Source: Clostridia bacterium (GTDB lineage Bacteria; Bacillota; Clostridia; TANB77; CAG-508). From it: 45,000 nt of DNA. The stretch's first letter is position 1, and each line of letters starts with the position of its first letter. Below are positions 17,611-25,419 of the stretch, one piece after another. A program made the translations under genes and the position numbers. Where the stretch lies: the NCBI GenBank assembly GCA_017939755.1, contig JAGBAJ010000059.1, forward strand, positions 1 through 45,000. The letters run 5' to 3'. Below the pieces are notes generated by a model. That model ran no database searches, was not told the origin of the DNA, and saw nothing but the letters and a program-made list of their open reading frames with translations.

Positions 17611-18138
17611 ATGAAAGATTTTAGAGAGCTTTTAGATGAAAATGATATGGTAGCAAAAATTCCTGCCGAGTATTCTGAATACCTACAAACACAGCCAAAA
17701 GAACTTGTATTTCATGATCCTGAAAATGATGAGCAGGCAAAAATTGCATCAGGAGTAAAAAAGAAGACGCTCGGAATGTTTGTGTTTGGAGACATAATCC
17801 TTTTGTTGATTTTAATTTATGTTATTGTAACTAAAAATACGTTCATTGTTATTTCACTGATGGGCGTGCTTACAGTTATGTTCGTGACAAAAACTGTGCA
17901 GATTGCAAGAAAGAAACCGCAGGTTGTTGTTGGTAAGGCGGTTACAAAACAAAAGAAGTGGAATGCTACGCACCATTTGAAAAATAAATATGACTATTAT
18001 GTTTCAATTGCAGTTGATGAACCTGAAAAAGCAATCCATTCAATGATTCCTATTAGCAAAAAAGATTACGAAAGGGTAGAGGAAGGAATGAGGATTATTG
18101 TTGTGAGTTCTTCAGGACAGGGGTTTATACTAGATTGA
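17611..18138 (+). CDS. Unknown membrane protein with two helices
   Basis: This 175-residue protein has a soluble N-terminus (MKDFRELLDENDMVAKIPAE) and two adjacent hydrophobic helices at about residues 69-105 (LGMFVFGDIILLLILIYVIV, then FIVISLMGVLTVMFV). A C-terminal domain rich in beta-strands (VVVGKAVTKQKKW ... RIIVVSSSGQGFILD) completes it. GGAGGG lies 7 bases before the ATG at 17611; an in-frame ATG at 17563 lacks such a site. The two-helix plus beta layout resembles NfeD- or YcxB-like small membrane proteins only in outline, and I assign no function. Codon use is slightly richer in G+C than the core genes. Confidence 0.7.
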   Translation: MKDFRELLDENDMVAKIPAEYSEYLQTQPKELVFHDPENDEQAKIASGVKKKTLGMFVFGDIILLLILIYVIVTKNTFIVISLMGVLTVMFVTKTVQIARKKPQVVVGKAVTKQKKWNATHHLKNKYDYYVSIAVDEPEKAIHSMIPISKKDYERVEEGMRIIVVSSSGQGFILD

Positions 18139-18292
18139 GTTTTTAATTGGTTATCTAGAAATAGCATTGGAATATAGCAATTTTATACCATTAAATTGTA
18201 ACCATTGTCCTGAAATTTTTTGAATTTTGTTGAAAATTGTATATTAATGTGATAACATAATACTAGATAATTAACCAAGGAGGACTTTTATA

Positions 18293-18433
18293 ATGGAAGA
18301 AAATAATGAAAAAAAATCAAAAAATAAATACAGATCATCTAATGGCATATGCGTTAGGATAATGGCTGGATTTTTAGCATTTTTAATGATATTGTCAGTA
18401 GCTGCAACAGCTATTTCATTAATTAGAGTATAA
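18293..18433 (+). CDS. Small membrane protein, 46 residues
   Basis: A short reading frame begins MEENNEKKSKNKYRSSNG, followed by one hydrophobic helix (IMAGFLAFLMILSVAATAIS) and the end LIRV. It has an excellent ribosome-binding site (AAGGAGG, 8 bases before the ATG) and a hairpin terminator just after it. A possible promoter (TTGAAA, 17 bases, TAACAT) lies in front. These independent signals make a real small protein likely. The layout is a basic cytosolic head and a single membrane anchor; function unknown. Confidence 0.62.
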   Translation: MEENNEKKSKNKYRSSNGICVRIMAGFLAFLMILSVAATAISLIRV

Positions 18434-18450
18434 GATTACAAAAATATATG

Positions 18451-18482
18451 GGCTTGAGTTATAATTTCAAGCCTATTATTAT
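18451..18482 (+). terminator. Intrinsic terminator after the small membrane protein
   Basis: GGCTTGA (18451-18457) pairs with TCAAGCC (18467-18473) around a 9-base loop and is followed by T-rich sequence. A second AT-only hairpin (TATATTTTAGAAA and complement) follows before cdaA. Confidence 0.65.
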
Positions 18483-18544
18483 ATTTTAGAAAGATTTATT
18501 TTTCTAAAATATAAAAGCTTTATAAAATATATATGGAGGGAATA

Positions 18545-19456
18545 ATGTTCGACAATTTTTTATCAAATATAAATGCATATTATCAAGAGCACATAGTTAA
18601 TTACATACAAAGGTTGCAGGAACACCCAATAGATTTGGTCCCAATAGTATTAGATTTATTATTAGTTATTTTTCTAATATACAAATTTTTCTTTATAACA
18701 AAAAATACACGAATTACACAATTGCTAAAAGGAATATTTATATACATACTTTTAACAGCATTAAGTTCAATACTACAATTAACAATTATAAACTATATAT
18801 TAAAATCTTTTATGTCATATGGTGTTATAATACTTATTGTTATATTCCAGCCAGAGCTTAGAAGAGCTTTGGAGCAACTTGGATCTAATAAATTAACAAA
18901 ATTTATTGGAATTGAAAAAGATAAGTATGTACAAACAAAAGAGGATATATATAAAATTGTTATTGCTGCAAAAGAGCTTGCACAAAATCGTACAGGTGCA
19001 CTTATTGTCTTGGAAAAGGATATTAAAATAAAAGATATAATTGAGTCGGGAATATTAATTAATTCAGACATATCACCACAATTATTGGTCAACATATTTG
19101 TTCCAAATACACCACTACATGATGGTGCAGTTATTATTTCTGGAAACAAAATAGTTGCTGGGGCATGTATATTACCACTAGCTAGTAATCAAGATATTGC
19201 CAAAGAGCTTGGAACAAGACATAGAGCAGCTCTTGGAATTTCAAAGGAATCAGATGCAGTTGCAATAGTTGTTTCAGAAGAAACTGGAAAAATTTCATTA
19301 GCTAGAAATGGTGTGCTTCTTGTAGATATTAAAGAAGAAACTTTAAAACAAATATTGATAAAGGACTTTGCTGAAATGTACAATACCAAGAAAAAAGTTA
19401 AACAAACAATAACAAAAAAAGTGAATTCCAAAGGTATAAATAATAAAAAAAGATAG
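18545..19456 (+). CDS. cdaA: Diadenylate cyclase CdaA (c-di-AMP synthase)
   Basis: This 303-residue enzyme joins two ATP into the second messenger c-di-AMP, which governs potassium and osmolyte uptake and cell-wall balance. Three N-terminal membrane helices (about residues 25-95: VLDLLLVIFLIYKFFFI, GIFIYILLTALSSIL, GVIILIVIFQPELRRAL) anchor a DisA_N catalytic domain. The catalytic motifs LHDGAVII (about 191-198) and GTRHRAALG (about 221-229) are both intact. ATG 18545 is chosen for the GGAGGG six bases before it. In most Firmicutes cdaA is followed by cdaR and glmM; here a GNAT gene follows at once, so the usual operon is broken. The C-terminal tail is very Lys-rich. Confidence 0.95.
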   Translation: MFDNFLSNINAYYQEHIVNYIQRLQEHPIDLVPIVLDLLLVIFLIYKFFFITKNTRITQLLKGIFIYILLTALSSILQLTIINYILKSFMSYGVIILIVIFQPELRRALEQLGSNKLTKFIGIEKDKYVQTKEDIYKIVIAAKELAQNRTGALIVLEKDIKIKDIIESGILINSDISPQLLVNIFVPNTPLHDGAVIISGNKIVAGACILPLASNQDIAKELGTRHRAALGISKESDAVAIVVSEETGKISLARNGVLLVDIKEETLKQILIKDFAEMYNTKKKVKQTITKKVNSKGINNKKR

Positions 19457-19470
19457 TGGAGAGGGTAACA

Positions 19471-20085
19471 ATGTTATTCAAAAAGAAGCCTGAAATTGAA
19501 AAGTTTAAATTAGTTACTCCAACAATTGAGTATAAAGATAGAGCCATAAATTATATTAAAGAGCACTATAAATATGGCTCTAGAATTAATGGAGCTGGAC
19601 GTTTGTATGATTATTTGGACAACTATGAGGAGTGGTTAAAAAAAATTGAAGAGCAAAAAAAATATGAGGTTACGATTAGTCAAGTTCCTAGTGAGACATA
19701 TTTTTTAGTGCGTGAAAATGATGATAAAATTGTTGGAATGATAAACATTAGAACAAAACTAAATGAGAGAATGAAAAAAAGTGGTGGAAATATTGGTTAT
19801 GGAATTAGACCAAAGGAACGTAGAAAAGGTTATAATAAAATTAACCTGTATTTAGCGTTATTAAAATGTCAGAAATATGGAATTAAAAATGTAATATTGT
19901 CCTGCAGAAAAGACAACATAGGTTCTTCCAAAACAATGAAAGCTTTGGGTGGATACTATGACAGGGAAATATATAGTATAGTTGAAAATTGTATTATAGA
20001 GTTTTACAGAATAGATGTAGATTATGCAGTTGAAACATATAGGGATAAGTATGAAAAGTACATATCAGAGAGCTATGAGGTATAG
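19471..20085 (+). CDS. GNAT-family N-acetyltransferase
   Basis: This 204-residue protein has the GNAT fold order: a substrate region with YFLVRENDDKIVGMINIRT (about residues 76-94), then acetyl-CoA motif A, NIGYGIRPKERRKGYNKINL (about 109-128), and motif B around NVILSCRKDNIGSSKTMKAL. The acceptor is unknown; many such proteins in this group modify small amines, antibiotics or protein N-termini. ATG 19471 follows GGAGAGGG by six bases; an in-frame GTG at 19456 overlaps the cdaA stop and is less likely. It is probably cotranscribed with cdaA, 14 bases upstream. Confidence 0.85.
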   Translation: MLFKKKPEIEKFKLVTPTIEYKDRAINYIKEHYKYGSRINGAGRLYDYLDNYEEWLKKIEEQKKYEVTISQVPSETYFLVRENDDKIVGMINIRTKLNERMKKSGGNIGYGIRPKERRKGYNKINLYLALLKCQKYGIKNVILSCRKDNIGSSKTMKALGGYYDREIYSIVENCIIEFYRIDVDYAVETYRDKYEKYISESYEV

Positions 20086-20128
20086 TTAGGAGCAAAACTA
20101 TAGAAAATCTATAAATAACATAAAAAAG

Positions 20129-20291
20129 GTTACTATTCAGCCTAAAAGTAAAATAAGCTGTAAAGATAGAAAATATTAAATTTTATGAAATGACGAATGC
20201 CGAGCGAATAGCGACAGCCGAGGAGTGGAATAAAATTTAATATTTTCTATCTCTACTACTCCACTTTTTTGATATATGTCTGAACAGTAAC
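20129..20291 (+). repeat. MITE-like element with long inner hairpin and GC-richer loop
   Basis: The ends GTTACTATTCAG (20129-20140) and CTGAACAGTAAC (20280-20291) are near-perfect inverted repeats related to the GTTACAATTCAC family. Inside, AGATAGAAAATATTAAATTT (from 20164) and its complement ending near 20252 form a stem of over 20 bp. The loop is unlike the rest of the region, with GACGAATGCCGAGCGAATAG followed by CGACAGCCGAGGAGTGG. Confidence 0.75.
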
Positions 20292-20330
20292 AAAAAAAGC
20301 ATAATAAAATAATTAAATAATATAAAAAGA

Positions 20331-20382
20331 GAAGAGCAGTAGAAAAACTAAGTCAAAGTTTTCACTATTGCTCTTCTTTTTA
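20331..20382. terminator. Intrinsic terminator between GNAT gene and nrdG
   Basis: GAAGAGCAgTAG at 20331 pairs with CTAtTGCTCTTC near 20366-20377, with an inner AAAACT/AGTTTT stem, and is followed by five T. The A-rich left side could also end nrdG transcripts on the other strand. Confidence 0.75.
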
Positions 20383-20907
20383 ATATGTAAAGACTTTTTC
20401 GATTATCTTCTTCTCTTTTAGTGTTTCTGGAACATCAATTATTCTTTGATTAGAAGAGCCCCTAAAACGTAATTTTAAGTCTTTCTTGTCTTCTTCAAAC
20501 TTTCCATCTACAACAACATCAAAATATTTTATTAATTCATTTGATGTTTGATTTTCTTTTGACATTTTTCCAATAACATCTTTTTCGAAGTCATATCCTG
20601 TATAACACCAAATATCTTTTTCTGGGAATTTTTCTTTAACTTTTTTTACAAGTGGTAGAAGCCCTTCTTGATTTTTTGGATCTAAAGGCTCACCGCCAAG
20701 AAGAGATAAACCTTTTATATAGTCATGACTTAAATAGCCTAGTACTTTATCAATTTCTTCATTCGTAAATTTATTTCCATAATTGAAATCCCAGGCACAT
20801 TCATTAAAGCATCCTTTGCAGTGATGAGTACAACCACTTACAAAAACAGAAACTCTAACTCCTTCTCCATTTGCAACGTCAATTCTTTTTATATCCGCAT
20901 AATTCAT
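20380..20907 (-). CDS. nrdG: Anaerobic ribonucleotide reductase activating protein
   Basis: This 175-residue radical-SAM activase installs the glycyl radical in NrdD. The cluster-binding motif is CTHHCKGC (CxxxCxxC, about residues 26-33), preceded by NGEGVRVSVFVSGC. GLSLLGGEPLDPKNQ (about 66-80) is the conserved radical-SAM GGE region. A plain AGGAAG ribosome-binding site precedes the ATG. It lies 106 bases downstream of nrdD on the same strand, with a hairpin between them at 20952-20990 that probably lowers its level relative to NrdD, as expected for a catalytic activase. Confidence 0.96.
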   Translation of the reverse strand: MNYADIKRIDVANGEGVRVSVFVSGCTHHCKGCFNECAWDFNYGNKFTNEEIDKVLGYLSHDYIKGLSLLGGEPLDPKNQEGLLPLVKKVKEKFPEKDIWCYTGYDFEKDVIGKMSKENQTSNELIKYFDVVVDGKFEEDKKDLKLRFRGSSNQRIIDVPETLKEKKIIEKVFTY

Positions 20908-20951
20908 TTGTAGCTCTTCCTTTCTTTTTGTATATTAATTTAGTTTAGGTT

Positions 20952-20990
20952 ATATAAAAAGGGGGATAGGAACCCCCCTCTTTTATATAA
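20952..20990 (-). terminator. Hairpin between nrdD and nrdG (terminator or attenuator)
   Basis: On the minus strand ATATAAAAGAGGGGGG pairs across TTCCTAT with CCCCCTTTTTATAT: a GC-rich stem extended by A/T pairs and followed by T residues. It is typical of a partial terminator that gives polarity within an operon. Confidence 0.75.
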
Positions 20991-21013
20991 TGCGTATTTT
21001 GTAATAATGTTTA

Positions 21014-23140
21014 TTACAAGTGTAATACTCTTTGTTTAATTTCCTTTGTTTTTCCGGCATTCCAGAAGTTTTCTCCTAAATATCCGCAAGTTCTACGTAC
21101 TACAGTTAACTTTGAATGATCTTTATTTCCACAATTTGGGCATTCCCATTCATTATCGTCATTTATTATTATTTCTCCATCAAATCCACATTCATGGCAA
21201 TAATCTGATTTTGTGTTAAATTCTGCGTATTGAATATTATCATAAATAAATTTAACAACCTCTTCTAATGCTGGAACATTATTTTGCATATTTGGTATTT
21301 CAACATAAGATATAGCTCCACCAGTCGATAATTTTTGGAACTCGCTTTCAAATGCTAGCTTATCAAATGCATCAATTTTTTCTCTAACATCAACATGGTA
21401 TGAGTTTGTGTAATATCCCTTATCTGTAACATCGGGAATGGTTCCAAATTTTTGCTTATCTATTCTAGCAAACTTGTAACACAAGCTTTCTGCTGGTGTT
21501 CCATATAGCGCGAACCCAATGTTTGTTTCTTTTTTCCATCTAGCAACAGTATCTTTTAAGTGAGTCATAACTTTTAATGCAAACTCTTTACCAATTGGAT
21601 CTGTGTGAGAAAGACCTGTCATTAATTTTGTCATTTCGTATATACCAATGTATCCTAATGATATTGTTGAATATCCACCATATAATAATTTATCTATTTT
21701 TTCACCTTTTTGCAAACGAGATATTGCACCATATTGCCAGTGAATAGGGCTGATGTCTGATGTTGTACCTAGTAAAGAGTAGTGTCTGCACATTAATGCT
21801 TCCTTACATAGCTCTAGTCTTTCATCTAGTAATTTCCAGAATTTTTCTTCATCTCCATCTGCAACAATTGCAACTTGAGGTAAGTTAATACTAACAACAC
21901 CTTGATTAAATCTTCCTTCAAATTTGTAGTTTCCGTCTTCGTCTTTCCAAGGAGATAAGAAACTTCTACAACCCATAGGGCTAAATACATTTCCTTCATA
22001 TACTTCACGCATTTTCTTTGCTGAAATATAGTCTGGGTACATTCTTCTTGAAGAGCATTTTACAGCAAGTTTTGTTAAGTAGTCGTATTCGCCACCTTTT
22101 AAGCAATTGTGTTCATCTAAAACATATACTAGTTTTGGAAATGCAGGTGTTACATAAACGCCAGCTTCATTTTTTATTCCCTCATATCTTTGTCTTAAAA
22201 CTTCTTCAATTATCATTGCATTTTCTTTTATGTATGGATCATCTGGCTCTAAGTGTAAGAATAGTGTTACGAATGGGGATTGACCATTTGTTGTCATTAA
22301 TGTGTTTATTTGATATTGAATTGTTTGAACTCCAGCTTTTAGTTCAGCTTTTAATCTATCTTGAACGATTTCTTCAATATATTCTTCTTTTATTTTATCA
22401 CCATATTTTTCTACAATGTCTGATTTAAATTTATTATAGCTTTTTCTTAGATATTTTCCTAAGTGTTTCATATCAACAGATTGACCACCATATTGATTAC
22501 TTGCAACAGCTGCTATAATTTGAGTTGTTACTGTACATGCAACTTGGAAACTTTTTGGGCTTTCAATCATTTTTCCGTTCATAACAGTTCCATTATCTAG
22601 CATGTCTGAAATGTTAATTAAACAGCAGTTAAATATTGGTTGTACGAAGTAATCTGCATCATGGAAATGTAAAATTCCTTCATCATTAGCTTTAGAAATC
22701 TTTTCTGGTAATAATAGTCTTTTCGTTAAATCTCTTGAAACTTCACCTGCTATGTAGTCTCTTTGGGTTGAGGCTAATAGAGTATTTTTGTTTGAGTTTT
22801 CTTCTGCAAGCTCTTTATTTTCGTTTCGAATAATGCCAAGTATTGTTTCGTCAGTTGTATTTTGTTTTCTAATTAATGCTCTTGTGTATCTATATACAAT
22901 ATATTTTTTTGCTAATTCATATTTTTCAAGTTCCATCAATTTTTCTTCAATTAAGTCTTGAATGTCTTCTACAAGCATCCTTTTTTTATCGAGGTCTTCT
23001 ATATATGATATAATGCTTTTTATATCTTCTTTACTAGCTTTTTCTCTACCTCTTACTTCATTATTTGCCTTTTGAATGGCAACAGCAATCTTTTGTCTAT
23101 CAAAATCTACTATTCTTCCATCTCTTTTGATTATTTTCAT
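21014..23140 (-). CDS. nrdD: Anaerobic ribonucleoside-triphosphate reductase (class III)
   Basis: This 708-residue enzyme makes deoxyribonucleotides without oxygen. An N-terminal ATP-cone (MKIIKRDGRIVDFDRQKIAV, about residues 1-90) gives allosteric control. The catalytic barrel includes FHDADYFVQPIFNCCLINI (about 155-173). Near the C-terminus are a zinc site (CHECG ... CPNCG, about 643-664) and the glycyl-radical loop RTCGYLGEN, with the radical Gly at about 686. The ATG at 23140 is chosen because GGAGG lies 10 bases upstream and the ATP-cone starts there. The frame remains open for another 115 codons, but that part is AT-rich promoter DNA. FNR-like sites upstream suggest anaerobic control. 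Confidence 0.96.
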   Translation of the reverse strand: MKIIKRDGRIVDFDRQKIAVAIQKANNEVRGREKASKEDIKSIISYIEDLDKKRMLVEDIQDLIEEKLMELEKYELAKKYIVYRYTRALIRKQNTTDETILGIIRNENKELAEENSNKNTLLASTQRDYIAGEVSRDLTKRLLLPEKISKANDEGILHFHDADYFVQPIFNCCLINISDMLDNGTVMNGKMIESPKSFQVACTVTTQIIAAVASNQYGGQSVDMKHLGKYLRKSYNKFKSDIVEKYGDKIKEEYIEEIVQDRLKAELKAGVQTIQYQINTLMTTNGQSPFVTLFLHLEPDDPYIKENAMIIEEVLRQRYEGIKNEAGVYVTPAFPKLVYVLDEHNCLKGGEYDYLTKLAVKCSSRRMYPDYISAKKMREVYEGNVFSPMGCRSFLSPWKDEDGNYKFEGRFNQGVVSINLPQVAIVADGDEEKFWKLLDERLELCKEALMCRHYSLLGTTSDISPIHWQYGAISRLQKGEKIDKLLYGGYSTISLGYIGIYEMTKLMTGLSHTDPIGKEFALKVMTHLKDTVARWKKETNIGFALYGTPAESLCYKFARIDKQKFGTIPDVTDKGYYTNSYHVDVREKIDAFDKLAFESEFQKLSTGGAISYVEIPNMQNNVPALEEVVKFIYDNIQYAEFNTKSDYCHECGFDGEIIINDDNEWECPNCGNKDHSKLTVVRRTCGYLGENFWNAGKTKEIKQRVLHL

Positions 23141-23173
23141 TTCCAAGTTACCTCCTCCAATTTGTATGAGATT

Positions 23174-23214
23174 ATTATATATCAAGTTGGAGAGTTTTCT
23201 GTTGCAAAAGCACC
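23174..23214 (-). promoter_or_regulatory. nrdD promoter with FNR-like operator at about -40.5
   Basis: On the minus strand a -10 TATAAT occupies 23179-23174, with no acceptable -35 at 17 bases. Instead a dyad, GTTGC-AAAA-GCACC (23201-23214, one mismatch from perfect), is centred about 40.5 bases upstream of the expected start point. Class II activation sites of Crp/Fnr proteins lie at about -41.5, and the 5-4-5 geometry equals the FNR site TTGATnnnnATCAA. Activation by the divergent regulator is inferred. Confidence 0.55.
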
Positions 23215-23300
23215 AAAAAATAGAAAAAATTTTTGGAAAATTTTGGAAGATAGATGTGCCTAAGAAAAAAAATTTTATTACAAATTTATGACAATGATTT

Positions 23301-23330
23301 GTTGCTTTTGCAACTGAAATATTGTATAAT
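23301..23330 (+). promoter_or_regulatory. Promoter of the Crp/Fnr gene overlapped by a perfect FNR-like palindrome
   Basis: GTTGC-TTTT-GCAAC (23301-23314) is a perfect palindrome of 5-4-5 form. It covers the -35 hexamer TTGCTT (23302-23307), which is 17 bases from the -10 TATAAT (23325-23330). A protein bound here would block RNA polymerase, suggesting autorepression. Confidence 0.55.
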
Positions 23331-23362
23331 TCATGCCATAGGTACAAAGGAGTGTTATCAAA

Positions 23363-24007
23363 ATGGATGTGAGAGTGAATCTTGATGATTTTATAAAAGA
23401 ATTTGCCGAAAATTGTGAGAATGTACAAAGGAAATATTATAAAAAAAATCAAATAATTACAACATATATTCAAAAGAGAAATCAAATCTGTGTTCTACTT
23501 AAAGGTGAGGCAGATCTTGTACGATATGATTTTAATGGAGCAAGATCAATAATAGAACATTATACAGCAGGAGATTTTTTTGGAGAGGCTTTTTATATTG
23601 TTAGTGTAAATAATGAATTATCAGTAGAGGCAAAGAAAAATTGTGAAGTATTACTTTTCTCATATGATAATTTATATGGTGATTGTAAATATGATTGCAA
23701 ATATGGTTGCAAATATCATGATATGTTAAAAGAGAATTTTTCAAAAATTATGGTAGATAAAATGAAAGCATTAAATACTAGAATAGAAATTTTAACTAAA
23801 CGAACCATACGAGAGAAACTATTGGGATATTTTAATATTTTATCTACAAGAAAATTATCCAAATCATTCACAATTCCATTTTCCTTAACTGATTTAGCAG
23901 ATTATTTGAGCGTAGATAGAAGTGCCATGATGAGAGAAATTAAAAATTTAAAAGATGAAGGTATAATAGAAAAAGATGGCAATTTATTTACGTTACTGAC
24001 ATTTTAA
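23363..24007 (+). CDS. Crp/Fnr-family transcription regulator with a Cys cluster
   Basis: This 214-residue regulator has a cyclic-nucleotide-binding-like beta-roll (about residues 15-105: VLLKGEADLVRYDFNGARSI, TAGDFFGEAFYIV), a dimer helix and a C-terminal winged helix (SLTDLADYLSVDRSAMMREI, about 174-193). The segment DCKYDCKYGCKYHD (107-120) holds three Cys in CxxxCxxxC spacing plus His 119. It lies where many clostridial relatives have two Cys before the dimer helix, so it may bind metal or an Fe-S cluster. An AAAGGAG ribosome-binding site precedes the ATG. It is divergent from nrdDG and shares with it a region containing two FNR-like dyads; control of nrdDG and of itself is inferred. Confidence 0.9.
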   Translation: MDVRVNLDDFIKEFAENCENVQRKYYKKNQIITTYIQKRNQICVLLKGEADLVRYDFNGARSIIEHYTAGDFFGEAFYIVSVNNELSVEAKKNCEVLLFSYDNLYGDCKYDCKYGCKYHDMLKENFSKIMVDKMKALNTRIEILTKRTIREKLLGYFNILSTRKLSKSFTIPFSLTDLADYLSVDRSAMMREIKNLKDEGIIEKDGNLFTLLTF

Positions 24008-24021
24008 CTAAAAAGCAATAT

Positions 24022-24079
24022 GTTACAAGTCAACCTTAGACCAAATTATATATCTTTTTAAACATGGCTGACTAGTAAC
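24022..24079 (+). repeat. Short GTTAC-family inverted repeat
   Basis: GTTACAAGTCA (24022-24032) faces TGACTAGTAAC (24069-24079) across an AT-rich 36-base middle. It sits 14 bases after the regulator stop and could end its transcript. Confidence 0.6.
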
Positions 24080-24169
24080 AGCAAGAGTACTTTTAAAAAA
24101 TATATTGAAGAAAATATATTGAAAAAAATATATAAAAGGTATATAAAAATGTATAAAGGAGGTAAATTT

Positions 24170-24427
24170 ATGAGAGATTTAAAAATAAATGGTATCTATA
24201 AGCACTTTAAAGGCGATAGCTATATTGTTGTTGACATAGCACAAGATTCTGAAACCAAGGAAAAGGTTGTTGTGTATAGACGATTATATGGAGATGGAAG
24301 TTTGTGGATTAGACCACTTGAGATGTTCCTTAGTGAAGTTGATCACAAAAAATATCCTAATGTAAAGCAAAAATATAGATTCGAATTGCAAAATATAGAA
24401 AGCGTTGCTGAAAACTTTCAAAAATAG
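24170..24427 (+). CDS. DUF1653 family protein
   Basis: This 85-residue protein carries almost the whole DUF1653 domain: [20 protein letters not shown] (about residues 8-27), [20 protein letters not shown] (about 32-51), then [12 protein letters not shown]. Small stand-alone DUF1653 proteins are widespread in Firmicutes and Proteobacteria and have no known activity. GGAGG stands 7 bases before the ATG at 24170; an in-frame ATG at 24119 would add a Lys/Tyr-rich stretch encoded by promoter-like AT sequence and is rejected. Confidence 0.88.
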   Translation: MRDLKINGIYKHFKGDSYIVVDIAQDSETKEKVVVYRRLYGDGSLWIRPLEMFLSEVDHKKYPNVKQKYRFELQNIESVAENFQK

Positions 24428-24521
24428 TACTATGTACATATAAATTATTTTAAAATACATAATTATAGAATTAAGAAATTAGTAAAATACAAAATTAAAC
24501 GAAAGAGAAGGAGATGGAATT

Positions 24522-25202
24522 ATGAAGCATGAAATTATAGGTAAGACAGTACCAGTCGTTGAGGTAACATTAGAAAAAGGCGAATCAATGTATTCACAAT
24601 CTGGAGGTATGTGTTGGCAATCAGAAGGTATAGCCATGAAAACAAATGCAAAAGGTGGGCTAATGAAAAGTATTGGCAGAATGTTTTCTGGCGAGTCAAT
24701 TTTTATGAATACATATACCGCTGAAAGAGACGGGGCAAAAGTTGCATTTGCAACAACAGTCCCAGGAGATATAATTACATTAGATATGAATAAACACCCA
24801 CAAGGTTTTGTGTTTCAAAAAGGAGCATTTTTGTGCGCTCAACCCGCTGTTGATGTTAAAGTTACATTTACCAAAAGATTTTCCGCAGGATTCTTTGGTG
24901 GAGAAGGATTTATACTACAAAAAGCTCAAGGACCAGGAAAATTATTTTTAGAAGTTGATGGAGATCCTATAATAAAAAGTCTATCAGAAGGAGAAGTTTT
25001 AAAAGTTGACACTGGTAATGTTGTTGGTTTTGAACCTAGCGTAAAATACGAAATTGAAACTATTAAAGGATTAGGAAATATATTCTTGGGTGGAGAAGGT
25101 TTATTTTTAACAAAACTTACAGGTCCAGGTAAGGTAATTATACAATCTCAAAATTTTGGTGATTTTGCAGGTAGAGTTATAGGTTTTATGCCTAAAAAAT
25201 AA
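24522..25202 (+). CDS. TIGR00266/AIM24 family protein
   Basis: This 226-residue all-beta protein has the family layout of Gly-rich strands: ESMYSQSGGMCWQSEGIAM (about residues 20-38), GGLMKSIGRMFSGESIFMNT (about 44-63), GGEGFILQKAQGPGKLFLEV (about 126-145) and a near-repeat, GGEGLFLTKLTGPGKVIIQS (about 187-206). The two matching halves suggest an internal duplication. Bacterial members (for example B. subtilis YdjG-neighbour-type proteins and tryptophan-attenuation-fold relatives) lack a firm function; the eukaryotic relative AIM24 is mitochondrial. AGAAGGAGATGG precedes the ATG. It follows the DUF1653 gene by 94 bases and ends near a long hairpin at 25277-25317. Confidence 0.88.
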   Translation: MKHEIIGKTVPVVEVTLEKGESMYSQSGGMCWQSEGIAMKTNAKGGLMKSIGRMFSGESIFMNTYTAERDGAKVAFATTVPGDIITLDMNKHPQGFVFQKGAFLCAQPAVDVKVTFTKRFSAGFFGGEGFILQKAQGPGKLFLEVDGDPIIKSLSEGEVLKVDTGNVVGFEPSVKYEIETIKGLGNIFLGGEGLFLTKLTGPGKVIIQSQNFGDFAGRVIGFMPKK

Positions 25203-25276
25203 AAAAATTTAAAATATCATTTGCCGAGATGGAGCTGAATTGGAAAAGTCGAATAATATAAATTAAGTTACTAACA

Positions 25277-25317
25277 GGGAATGTCTTCTGTATTATATAG
25301 GAGGCATTCCCTTTAGT
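25277..25317 (+). terminator. Hairpin terminator after the AIM24-family gene
   Basis: GGGAATGTCTTCT (25277-25289) pairs along its whole length, with G-T wobbles, with AGGAGGCATTCCC ending near 25311, and TTTAG follows. The short T run makes it a moderate terminator. Confidence 0.6.
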
Positions 25318-25319
25318 AG

Positions 25320-25380
25320 GTTACAAATCACTGCTATATCTTGAAATCATAATAAATTTATATTAGCAGTGAATTGTAAC
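25320..25380 (+). repeat. GTTAC-family inverted repeat, 61-bp subtype
   Basis: GTTACAAATCACTGCTATAT at the left and ATTAGCAGTGAATTGTAAC at the right form the stem. The middle (CTTGAAATCATAATAAATTT) is almost identical to the copy at 31401-31461, proving that the inner sequence as well as the ends was copied. Confidence 0.8.
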
Positions 25381-25419
25381 TTTAGTAATGTGTAATCCAT
25401 TAATATTTAATGGCGTAAC

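Noticed and set aside
23141..23485. In-frame N-terminal extension of nrdD by 115 codons
   Set aside because: The extension precedes a perfect GGAGG-ATG at 23140 and the normal ATP-cone start, and runs through promoter/operator DNA and into the divergent regulator gene.
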